A DNA stretch of 64,000 nucleotides from Bedellia somnulentella (taxonomy: Eukaryota; Arthropoda; Insecta; Lepidoptera; Bedelliidae): NCBI GenBank assembly GCA_963576735.1, contig OY755191.1, positions 13,483,608 through 13,547,607 of the forward strand. Reading direction: 5' to 3'. The number at the start of each line of letters is the position of its first letter. Position 1 is the stretch's first letter. A program made the position numbers and the translations under genes. Shown in pieces: positions 33,001-41,900 of the stretch. Under the pieces are notes generated by a model. The model was not told where the DNA came from and made no database searches. It was given only the letters and a program-made list of their open reading frames with translations.

Positions 33001-36000
33001 TTTTGGTTTTATCCACATTCACTCTCATTCCTTTTCTTTCAAACGACACACATGCAATATTCATCATCTCTTGCAACTCTTCAACCGACGATGCAAGTAA
33101 CACTTGATCATCAGCATATAAGAGGCATTTGATGACGAATCCACCCATTCTCAGTCCATAATCACTTTCACGCAGCTCTATCAGACAGTCATCCATGAAC
33201 AAGTTGAAGAGCCACGGAGAAGCTACACATCCCTGTCGGACACCCCTAGAGATACCGAACCAGTCTGTGTTTTCCCCGTTTATTCTTATACATGCACAAG
33301 AATCCTCATAGAGTGATACCAATGCACGTATAAGTTGGCTCCCCAAACCGAACTTGGATAACACCTCCCACAAATACTTCCTAAACATCCTATCATACGC
33401 CTTCCCTAAATCTATGAAGGAGCAATACACCTTTCGATTCTTGGCTAAGAACTTTTCAGTGATGCTCCTTAAAGAAAAGATTTGATCCATACATCCCATT
33501 CCCTTTCTAAATCCTGCTTGCACATCCCAAATTTTGTCATCTGTTTCATTCATCACTCTTTCAATCAATACCTTTGCATACAATTTACCGATAACACTGA
33601 GTAGGCTGATTCCGCGGTAGTTTTTAGCTTCCTGGTGTGACCCTTTTCCTTTATATAAGGGCACAATTACTGCCCTGCACCAATCTCGTGGTACTTTACC
33701 ACTCGACCAACACTTTTGAAAAAGGAAGTACAGCCAGGAAGCCACCAACCCTTTACCAGCCCTCAGCATTTCGACACTTATCCTATCATACCCTGCCGCT
33801 TTCCCTACTTTCATACTTTTCAATGCTTTCATTACTTCTTCCATACTAATCTCACTGTCACTACTGTCACCTATTGCCTCATTCCAGTCAACATTGCTGC
33901 CAATTGGCGAAGAAATAAGTGAATCCTCTTTCTCAAAGAGTCCCTCAAAATAGTTCTTCCATACTCGTCTTATGCTACTTTCATCCGTCGCCAATTCACC
34001 CTGTTCATCTCTCACTACATTCACTTTCGTGTTTTGGGAAACTCCCTTTTCTTTCCGGATATATTTCCAGAATAACTTTTGGTTATTCCGGAAATTATCA
34101 GAAAGTTTCCTCTCACACCATTCTTGCAAATCTCGCTTTTTCTTTTCTATTTTCTTCTTGACCTCATTTTTGACTCTCTTATATTCATCTTCACTTTTCT
34201 GCACTACATCGTCAGTTGCACTCGCATCCATTCGTTTACTAGCTTTAATCGCTAGTAAATCTAACCATGCTTTCTTCTTATCTCCAACTGCCTCTTTCAC
34301 ATCTTTATCCCACCAACTTGTTGGTTGTCTATTTGTTCTTTTACTCAATCCACATACTTCCGTCGCACATTCAACTATTGACGATTTGAGCACATCCCAT
34401 ACTTCTTCTATTTCCAATTCATCCTTCATCTCCACGCAACTTAGCCTGTCGTCCAATTTCTTCATATATTCATCTCTAATATTTTCATCCTCTTCCAATT
34501 TCTCCACTTTTACCCTCGCAAATTCAGTTGTTGACACTTTGGCCCTGTGACGCCAACGCTTGCACAGTCCCCTCAATCGTGATAACACGAGGAAGTGATC
34601 TGTGCCAACGTTAATGCCCCTATAGACTCTGGTGTCAACAACCTTTGCTCTAAGCCTTTCATCCACTATCACAAAATCTATCATACTTCTCTCGCTTCCC
34701 CTCTGTCTAGTATACATATGGATATCTTTGTGTTCAAACAACGTGTTCGTAACACAAAGATTCCTCCCCAAACATACATCAATCACTTTCTCCCCATTCT
34801 CGTTCACTCTTTTATCACCAAACTTTCCTAATACTCTTTCACAACCGTTGCGTGACACCCCAACCCAACCATTAAAATCTCCTAACATAACAATTCTCTC
34901 ATTCTGATCACACCCATTCGCAACATCGTCTAACAAATTCCAAAACTCCTCCCTCTCGGATAGTGATTTGGACATGTCCGGAGCATACACGCAAATTATG
35001 CGCATCCGAACCAGCCCTACCTTCACCTTTATCCATAGGAGCCTTGGACTCACACATGCATAATCTTTCATGCACTTAGCCATCCTTTCAGATATTAGAA
35101 GTCCCACGCCTTGGCAAGCTCTGTCACTCTCGGCAACTCCCGACCAGATAGCTGTAAATGGGCCAAGTTGTGAAACCTCTTTTTCCTTACGCTTCGTTTC
35201 ATTTACACACAGAAAATCTAGGTTTCTTTCTTCCATAATCAAACATACTTCATCTAATTTTTTATGCATTCCTCCACACACATTCATCGTACCAAAGCGG
35301 GTCTCTTCAGCCCTCTTTTCACCCCGCGAGGAACCACGGCGTGACAGGTGGCGAGCCACATCGCCGCCATCGTGTTTAATTTTTGTTCCGAAACACATTT
35401 GGATCCCACGAAAAGCAAGGGAAATATAACTGTCCGCCTAGCCAGAGCCCCGCTTGACTAGGTAAGGTTATTTAGTACCCGGAGTGCACCAGGCTCCGGG
35501 ACGGCGGCACGCTAGAGACCAGGCTCACCCCTGGCCACGCATCCCTCGGCACGGCAGACCTTGGATTGGTGTAAGGGCGAAGATGGAAAAGCCCTGATCC
35601 CTCAGTCGACTCCTACGAAACACCCACGGGAAGAGATGGGGTAGTGCTATTCTATGCCGACACTACACAGCAAATAAATCCTCCATATCAAAATAAATTA
35701 AATCTTTTTATAATTTGCATATCTTTGCAGGACGATGCATCGTTTTCTCAGAAGCTTTGGATAATAGTTTACACAGGAACGTTAATATCACAATTGTTTT
35801 TGTATTGTTTTCACGGAAATGAAGTTATATATGAGGTTAGCACTAACCTGAAGTTAACTGAAACATTAGAATATTTTGAACAATATTTCAACTACCATTA
35901 TAGATTTATAGGCGATGTGGTTCGAGACCCATCACCAGAGACCTTTATTCCTCTATATTTTCCCCACTCAACTTCCAAAATGGCGGAGTTTTTTTTCATT

Positions 36001-37376
36001 CTGAAGCTGTGGCTAACCCTTCTAGGGATTTGTAGCAGTGAGTATATGTATGTATGTATCAATTAACTTAATATGCATTTTGGAGGCGATAATGTAAAAT
36101 ATATTTCTATCTAAATGACTTTTGTTATGTCCAAGTAATAAAATACAAACTATAGGGTGAACGGCTATAACTAAGATTGATATTGCTAAGAAAAAAATAA
36201 GTTTCTTTTCACCATTGGTCATTGACAGCAAACTGTATCTGTTTTAATAATGTTAAAATTTCAGCAACTTTTAAAAATATTGTAACAATTATTTTTGTAT
36301 TTTATTCGCAGTCTATGAACATGAACTCGGGGATCTACCGGAGTAGTTGGTATAAAGCAAATAATAAAACGCAACGTTATTGTTTCTTGTTGGCTGAAAA
36401 GATGAAGAAACCATTTATTTTGAAGGCCGGCCCTTTTGCTAACTTGTCTATTGTGACGTTCCTTGAGGTGGGTATTTCAACTGGGCGAATAGGGGTCGGA
36501 CTGCCTACTAGGGGTAACGTACTATTGGATAAACGGCAGCACCAATCAAATACTGAATTTATTTCTGTTTTCATAACTTGTTACTAAAGTGAATAATATC
36601 ATTACTTTATTTGGGTTGGGTTACTTGGGGGTTTTTCAAAAATTTTTTTGGTGTCGCCATTAATATGAAGCAAAATATGCAAAAGATACAGATTCTATAT
36701 CTATACCTATATAATCTGTTCCTTTTTAGTAAATATTTATTGCTTTAATTTAAATATATTTGTTCATGAAAACCTCATGTGGGGATTATTACTAATAAAT
36801 AAAGGAAATTCAACACAGGTGGGAATCGCACCCGCGACCTCGGGTATACGCCCCCGTCGCTCTGCCAATTGAGCTACCGTGTCAATGGCTGCCAGCGTGA
36901 AATTCTTCTATCCTTTATTTCTTTTACACGTTTAAGTAGTGTTTGCGTTTCCTACCTCCGAATTTTTACTAATTCGGAAAGGCCACTTGTCTAACTTTTC
37001 AGAGAGTTCATGAAAATCTCATGTGGGGATTATTACTAATAAATAAAGAAAAAATAATAATTTGACACGGTAGCTCAATTGGCAGAGCGACGGGGGCGTA
37101 TACCCGATGTCGCGGGTTCGATTCCCATCAGTGTCAATATTTTTTTCCTTTATTTATTCTTTATTTATTTATTGCTTTTTTGTATAGCGTCAACATAAAT
37201 ACACCATTTCTGAAATTATCAACTTTCTCACTATCACGGTTCCTGAGGTGCAGTTAAGACACACGGACGGACCGACAGACAGATAGAAAGTCAATACATT
37301 ATGTATGTCTATAGTTTTTTGATTTCAGATTATTAAAGGAGCTTACAGTTTCTACACAATATTGAGCAAGAATTAG
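27051..37376 (+). CDS. Odorant receptor gene OR-A (7tm_6 family), five exons
   Basis: Exons are 27051-27811, 29091-29190, 35731-35835, 36312-36467 and 37329-37376, all with AG/GT borders. Their sum, 1170 bp, gives 389 aa plus stop. Phases are 2,0,0,0, the same as OR-B. The start is the ATG at 27051 (MELFEKLTRYL). Family marks are PLLGPNLKILK near the N-terminus, FVFWQKDWKRLF, LLSPVMFLYVLDCS (exon 2), QLFLYCFHGNEV (exon 3), SSWYKANNKTQRYCFLL...LKAGPFANLSIVTF (exon 4) and IIKGAYSFYTILSKN (exon 5). Insect ORs are seven-pass membrane ligand-gated channel subunits that work with Orco in sensory-neuron dendrites; the ligand cannot be read from sequence. No frameshift or stop is present. Intron 1 holds a SINE-B. 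Intron 2 (6.5 kb) holds two inverted LINEs. Intron 3 holds a SINE-A piece and intron 4 two tRNA-hairpin repeats. AATAAA follows at about 37410. Confidence 0.9.
28061..28413 (-). repeat. SINE-B with variant tRNA head (OR-A intron 1)
   Basis: The body is normal (CCCGAAGGGGTTGGCAGAGG ... CGATGTTTTCCCTCACCG), but the head read in transcription direction is ATGATAGTCCAGTGGGTAG, AACACCCGCCCGAAAACAG, GTGAGTTCCAATTCTGGGTC. This differs from the usual head between box A and box B. Confidence 0.8.
28414..29090. other. Remainder of OR-A intron 1
   Basis: AT-rich with no repeat recognised. It ends in the acceptor ATATTCGCAG. Confidence 0.6.
29191..29524. other. Start of OR-A intron 2
   Basis: Unique AT-rich intron sequence from the donor GTAAGC to the first LINE copy. 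Confidence 0.6.
29525..32165 (+). mobile_element. Broken RTE-like LINE, copy 2 (in OR-A intron 2)
   Basis: 5'-truncated within the endonuclease: it begins at the codons for SEREEF, then GWVGVSRNGCERVL. Frames follow at 29692-30051 (endonuclease, MIDFVIVDER, GTDHFLVIS), 30292-30714 and 30751-31041 (RT fingers, MPLYKGKGSHQEAKNYRG), 31035-31373 (RQGCVASPWLFN), 31447-31629 and 31649-32125 (LRWFGHIERMDDRK, SRGRPRRTHL, YPNGN stop). Frameshifts and stops separate them, and the YADD box is disrupted near 31310. It ends GGCGTGAGTATATGTATG with a (TATG)n tail at about 32165. Close similarity to copy 3 implies a recent common source. Confidence 0.9.
32300..35398 (-). CDS. Intact APE endonuclease / reverse transcriptase of the RTE-like LINE
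   Basis: A 1032-aa uninterrupted frame. The AP-endonuclease-like domain spans about residues 36-275: N/E motif (LCVNETK, E67), GDFN (D174), SMIDF (D241) and TDH (D267, H268). A basic, probably coiled linker lies at about 400-430. The RT spans about 525-800: GKAAGYDRIS, first Asp in FIDLGKAYD (663), RQGCVASPWLFN and YADD (761-764). The C-terminal domain carries MLRWFGHIERMDD and SRGRPRRTHLDQIE. All expected catalytic residues are present, so the product could be active. RTE-type elements encode such an APE-RT protein for target-primed reverse transcription. The clade call is by pattern; annotated lepidopteran 'endonuclease-reverse transcriptase' proteins look like this. The start is the first ATG of the frame. 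Gly665 replaces the Glu seen in the two sister copies. Confidence 0.88.
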   Translation of the reverse strand: MCFGTKIKHDGGDVARHLSRRGSSRGEKRAEETRFGTMNVCGGMHKKLDEVCLIMEERNLDFLCVNETKRKEKEVSQLGPFTAIWSGVAESDRACQGVGLLISERMAKCMKDYACVSPRLLWIKVKVGLVRMRIICVYAPDMSKSLSEREEFWNLLDDVANGCDQNERIVMLGDFNGWVGVSRNGCERVLGKFGDKRVNENGEKVIDVCLGRNLCVTNTLFEHKDIHMYTRQRGSERSMIDFVIVDERLRAKVVDTRVYRGINVGTDHFLVLSRLRGLCKRWRHRAKVSTTEFARVKVEKLEEDENIRDEYMKKLDDRLSCVEMKDELEIEEVWDVLKSSIVECATEVCGLSKRTNRQPTSWWDKDVKEAVGDKKKAWLDLLAIKASKRMDASATDDVVQKSEDEYKRVKNEVKKKIEKKKRDLQEWCERKLSDNFRNNQKLFWKYIRKEKGVSQNTKVNVVRDEQGELATDESSIRRVWKNYFEGLFEKEDSLISSPIGSNVDWNEAIGDSSDSEISMEEVMKALKSMKVGKAAGYDRISVEMLRAGKGLVASWLYFLFQKCWSSGKVPRDWCRAVIVPLYKGKGSHQEAKNYRGISLLSVIGKLYAKVLIERVMNETDDKIWDVQAGFRKGMGCMDQIFSLRSITEKFLAKNRKVYCSFIDLGKAYDRMFRKYLWEVLSKFGLGSQLIRALVSLYEDSCACIRINGENTDWFGISRGVRQGCVASPWLFNLFMDDCLIELRESDYGLRMGGFVIKCLLYADDQVLLASSVEELQEMMNIACVSFERKGMRVNVDKTKTMVFEREENMTECLIEINGKKVEQVKEFVYLGSLFTRDGKCDEDIERRVKKGNAVNGALDSLMSSQSVSEKARMAVHDAFLVPTLMYGSECWVWQKKHESRVNAVEMRSLRKVCNVRLCDRVRNDVIRERCGVKDDIVSKIEKGMLRWFGHIERMDDSKVVKEIYRANVEGNVSRGRPRRTHLDQIENVLKKVGVRSTKNKRACMKRLMDVNEEVCQDRTKWRSIVSAYPNGN
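35399..35672 (-). promoter_or_regulatory. GC-rich structured 5' UTR of LINE copy 3
   Basis: In transcript order: the SINE-A-like head (GTAGTG pairs with CACTAC), then a GC-rich part with hairpins CCAGGGGTGAGCCTGG (about 35520-35536) and CCCGGAG/CTCCGGG (about 35477-35500). The composition contrasts with the AT-rich intron. It may carry the internal promoter or a 5' processing structure (inferred). Confidence 0.5.
35905..36058 (+). repeat. SINE-A, 5'-truncated (OR-A intron 3)
   Basis: GGCGATGTGGTTCGAGACCC, CCCCACTCAACTTCCAAAA and GTGAGTATATGTATGTATG. Confidence 0.75.
36752..36945 (-). repeat. tRNA-derived hairpin repeat, core inverted (OR-A intron 4)
   Basis: After the head TTCATGAAAACCTCATGTGG and TTACTAATAAATAAAGGAAA, a tRNA-like core lies on the minus strand. 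Read that way it is GACACGGTAGCTCAATTGGC, AGAGCGACGGGGGCGTATAC, with a B-box-like GGGTGCGATTCCC and a pairing 3' end CTGTGT. The acceptor and D stems pair. The anticodon loop is 8 nt without the usual U33, so it is not a functional tRNA gene. Confidence 0.65.
36955..37165 (+). repeat. tRNA-derived hairpin repeat, core forward (OR-A intron 4)
   Basis: Same head (AATTCGGAAAGGCCACTTGT, TTCATGAAAATCTCATGTGG) and same tRNA-like core (GACACGGTAGCTCAATTGGC ... GTCGCGGGTTCGATTCCC), but the core is in the opposite orientation to the neighbour at 36752-36945. It is closed by TTTTTTTCCTTTATTTATT. Confidence 0.65.
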
Positions 37377-37848
37377 TGGTATTAGGGATTAGCCAAAAAT
37401 TTTCTTATTCAATAAAAAAAGAAAACTAATAGCATTAATAAAAATAATAATGATATGAAGTGCGTTTTATTTAAAACTAAATAAAGAACAAACTTTTTTG
37501 TTATAAACTCCGTAAATGGTGAAATATGTTTAATTGTAGAATAGACTAGCTATGTCACTGGTTTTTTATTGGTTTACTTTTAATAATTTGCTATTAAGCG
37601 CAAATTAATGTCATAAACTCACTTTACTGAATGTTGGGCATGTTGATCCAAATATTGTTATTGAGTATGAAAAAAATATGTATAAAATATGTATGAATAA
37701 ATTATTCTAAAATTTAACAGTTGATTCGAAGTTCGATCAAACGAATCAAATAAACTCAGCAACCGATATTGTAAATAAAATAGAGATGCCAATACCTACT
37801 AACATTTTACCGCGGAGCTAATAAGTTTTAATAAAACTTGCTCAATAC

Positions 37849-38242
37849 AATTGGCCTAGACCTCGTTTTTAAAACATACCCTTTTTATAGTTTAAATCGA
37901 TTAAAGACATCAAACTTGTAATTTTCAAAATAATTAATACATTAAAAGTGTCGCTGCCTAGATCAAACTGGGAAAGTGTGGTCAGTTTCTTAGCATAAGC
38001 TAAAATAAAAAAATAAACATCTGGTCAAATCACAAGATTTTTTTTGTTATTTCAGTTGAGGCTAAGAATCTCACTATACTTTCTCAGTTTGATCTAGGCA
38101 GCGACACTTTTTAAGTATTATTTATTTTGAAAATTACACTATTTTAAATAAGCATTCTATAGGCAAAGTTATTTAGTTTGATGTCTTTTATCAATTTAGA
38201 ATATAAAAAGGGTACGTAATAAAAACGAGGTCGAGTCCAATT
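37849..38242. repeat. Foldback MITE between OR-A and OR-B
   Basis: Two arms of about 150 bp are inverted copies: GACCTCGTTTTTA...ACCCTTTTTATA, AAAGACATCAAACT, TTTTCAAAATAA and GTGTCGCTGCCTAGATCAAA. The outer ends are AATTGGCCTAGACCTCG (left) and its mirror CGAGGTCGAGTCCAATT (right). There is no ORF. It lies about 730 bp upstream of OR-B. Confidence 0.75.
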
Positions 38243-38968
38243 TTAGGCGTAACTCATTTCTATTACGTGCATGTGCGTGTACTAAATTTAATGAATCGAT
38301 AGTAGATTTCGATATTTTCGATACAAGCACTATAAGAGTAAGAAAATTATTAACTAATTTACATTTCAACAAATAATTTCCACCGTAACCTTATTAAGGT
38401 CAAAATTATTTAATTTTTACCTAAATCTTTTAGTTCTGTAAGTATTATGTAATTTTTCTATAAGTGAAGATTTGTGAATGGCATTGTGTATTATTAATTA
38501 GTGTTTTATTGTTTGTATTAGTCTGTTAATCTTTCAAAGAAAAGAAAATAAATAATTTTACACCAATTCAATACGAATTATGGTTTAGCCATTCAGCTAC
38601 GAAACCTTAAAAATGGCATCGATCAAGTGACTAGCAGTTTTTTAACTTGAAACTAAATCGTTGTATTCGTTTATTTCAAACCAATAGAAACCTGTTATTT
38701 TGAAGTAGAATATCTGTGTTGCCAGTTAACTGAATAATTCTAATATTTTCAATCAAAATGTCAAGTTAAAATAATAATATAGCTGGATCGTAGCTTGATG
38801 GCGTAGAATAATATAGTGGAAGTGACACCCAGTAATGTTTTGATTGTTTCTAACACCCTAGTACTTATTGCGTCCGAAATTACATTTTTATTGAAAAATG
38901 ATATGTTAAATCTACTGTCTGATATTAAAACGCCATTTCTTTTTGTGTAAAGTAGAACATTATTTTAA
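38243..38968 (+). promoter_or_regulatory. Unique sequence upstream of OR-B
   Basis: AT-rich, no repeat recognised. It probably includes the OR-B promoter and 5' UTR. No clear TATA/initiator pair could be fixed. Confidence 0.35.
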
Positions 38969-41900
38969 ATGACAAACCGTGTTCAATCGTCCGAGACGAT
39001 GCTTGCGAAACTTAAAAAGTTTAAAAACCCTAAATATCCTGTTCTTGGACCCAATATTGAAGGCTTAAAAATTAATGGCTTATTGCAAGATGGCGGCTTT
39101 CAAAGTTTGAAACATAATATTATTCATTGCTTAGCTACTCTTTTTGTCCTGAGTCAGTATGTAGAGCTGTGGGTTATAAGACATGATCTCAATTCAGCGC
39201 TACGAAATCTTTCGATAAGTATGCTCAGCACTGTTTGTGTGATAAAAGCCTGGACATTCGTTGCATGGCAAAAAGATTGGAAACAAATCATACTGAGTAT
39301 ATCAGAACTGGAGTTGAAACAGTTATCTGAAAAACATCCCGCTAAGACCAGAATCATTCAATCTTATATCAAATATGCAATAAAAGTAACATATGGATAT
39401 TATACGTTGGTTCTGGCTACAGTGTTCACCGTAATTTTTGCACCTTTAGCAGGGTTTGTATCCAAAGAGCACAGAGAGAAAATTATGAACCATTCCGTAC
39501 CATTACCAGAAATTATGAGTTCTTGGGTACCTTACGATAAAACCAGATCTTGGGGCTACTTAGCTTATTTGTTAGAGCATGCTTTGATATGTTTCTACGG
39601 CGGCGGAATTGTCGCTAGTTATGATACAACGGCAATAGTCTTAATGTCATGTTTCGCCGGACAACTTAAACTTTTGAAATATAATTGTAGCGTTCTATTT
39701 GGTGATGATGAAAGAGTTGAAAGTGATGAAGAGGCGTTGATAAATATTAAGAAAAACCATGAGCATTTTTTGTTTCTTAACAAGTAAGTTTGTGTCATCA
39801 TTCTTAGTTTAATCGAAAATTATGATGTGAATCGAGTGAATAAAAAATATATTTTAGTGATTTCAGTAACGTTTACTGTCGTACGTACATATTATTGACT
39901 TGAATTCAGAATTTACGTGTTTTTCACTATTATACGTGATTAATTTATTGACTTCTGAAAAAAACTCACATGATTGGTTGACTTTAGAGTTTCATGATTG
40001 TGAAAAGTTATTTTTCTAAGGTTTTTCAAACATATTTGTGAATAATTTCAGATTTACAAAGTCGTTGGATTCTCTTTTGTCTCCAGTCATGTTTCTGTAT
40101 ATTATTATTTGTTCGTTAATAATATGCTCAAGCGCTATACAACTGACAACGGTAAGTTAAAAGAACTCATAAATAATATAAGTAGCTCCATATAAAATGG
40201 CAAGTGTGAAAAGAATGATTAATTGAGAGGAACCTCAAGTGGTTTGCCAAGGTCGTACAATATCGAGTTCAATTCTTTCTGCCTAACCCAATCCAAGCTA
40301 ATGGTGTGATTGTAACGAGTGTTTGTAAGAATTGTGTCATTGTAATGAATTTATATAAGATAATAATCCGAAAACCTTTTTTTTAGGAGGGAACTACACA
40401 GATGCAAAAGTTATGGGTCTCTGAATACTTGATGGCTTTAATTGCGCAGCTGTTTTTGTATTGCTGGCACGGGAATGAGGTCAAAGCTATGGTAACCTTA
40501 TAATATGCATACATATGCTCACCTTTATGAACCTTAAAAAGGGGCAGCAATAGTTTTACAGTTATAAATAACTCAATCAATTATAGAATTAGGAATTGTA
40601 AAATAAAGAATCTCAGATTATGGTTCTCCAGCCACATCGCCGAACAATTAAAAGCTTTCTTAAGCCATTTTTGGAAGTTGAGTTAAGAAATATTATAAAT
40701 AAAAGTGTTTCGTGATAGGTCTACAATCCCCCATACGAAACCTACGGGAAGAAATTGATTATGGCTATTCCAAGGCGAATATACTGGAATGTATATATTG
40801 CTGTCACTCGTATGTATCCAAATCATAAACGCTCAATTTTAGAATATCACTTAGCTAATTTTGAGATTTATAAGGCTCTGTTTGAAAATGATATGAGGTT
40901 ATATAGGGAACAAATCCCAAAATTTAGTTATTTGGTTACGGAAATTACAAATTTGACTTTTAATGATTTATTCGTAAAAGTTTGAAGGCGTTTATAGTGA
41001 TTTATTAAATGTTATCGAAATTGTGTGTTTATCCCAACATTATTTTTTTTTTACATACATACATATACTCACGGCTATAATTCCCTAGAAGGGGTAGCCA
41101 GAGCTAAGGAATTATAAATTCCTCAGCCACTTTTGGGAGTTGAGTGGGGAAAAGATCGTAAAATAAAGGGTTTTGGTGATGGTTCTCCAACCGCATCGCC
41201 CAAAAATCCAATAAAAAGCTCCAATACCCTTAGTTGCCTCTTACGACACCCGTGGGTAGAAAGAGGTAGCGACATTCTAAGCCGGCACTACACGGCAATT
41301 TTACATTACTTTTTTTCTATGTGTATATTGCCTTCATTTTTGTAATGAAAAGAATCTAATAAAAGTTGCCGGTATAATCGAATCTTTTTTCTATACTTCC
41401 AATAAAGGGGAAAAGACGTTTACTCACTCTATTTGGTTGACTAAAAATAATAAAGTCCAAGTGAAAAAGGTTACAAAAAGATCTAAATTATAGCCTTTTC
41501 ACTAATACATCAATGCATAGTTCTTGCTGTTAAATAAACTCTTTCAGAGTGAGAAAGTCGACTGTGGGGTCTGCCAGAGCTCGTGGTGGAATAGAGGCAC
41601 TAAGATGAGACGCCTCATACTGATGCTCGCAGGAATGCTGAAGAAGGAGGTGGTGTTCAGAGCTGGACCATTCACCACTTTGACCCTACCTACTTTTGTA
41701 TCCGTAAGTTTGATAAACAATATAACACACCTCTCTTGGTATAAATTAGGCTATGCTAACGTTAGACAATGATGGTGTTGAATTTATCTTAAAATAGGAT
41801 GCTAGGTTTAGCTTAGTCTAGCATTTTAGGTTTGTTCAATGTCCTTTGATGATGTAGAAATTAAACTTAGATATAACGGTTATGCTGAGAAGGCACTAAC

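Larger units (their letters stand above)
32268..35672 (-). mobile_element. Full-length RTE-like LINE, copy 3 (in OR-A intron 2)
   Basis: A 3.4-kb unit on the minus strand: 5' UTR of about 275 bp (35672-35399), one ORF, a short 3' end (CTACCCCAATGGGAACTAAC, GGCGTGAGAATATGTATG) and a (TATG)n tail. Its 5' end, TGCTGTGTAGTGTCGGCATA, matches the head of SINE-A. Copy 2 lies opposite, tail to tail, about 100 bp away. No clear target duplication was found. Confidence 0.9.

Noticed and set aside
32456..35429. Plus-strand ORFs of 60-192 codons across LINE copy 3
   Set aside because: They are antisense shadows of the intact 1032-codon minus-strand frame and have skewed compositions.
36752..37140. A genuine tRNA gene in OR-A intron 4
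   Set aside because: The acceptor and D stems pair, but the anticodon loop has 8 nt without U33 and the T stem has a mismatch. The sequence is embedded in a dispersed repeat.
40755..40985. 76-codon ORF in OR-B intron 3
   Set aside because: It has no OR or transposon similarity and no flanking splice sites in a matching phase, so it is likely chance.
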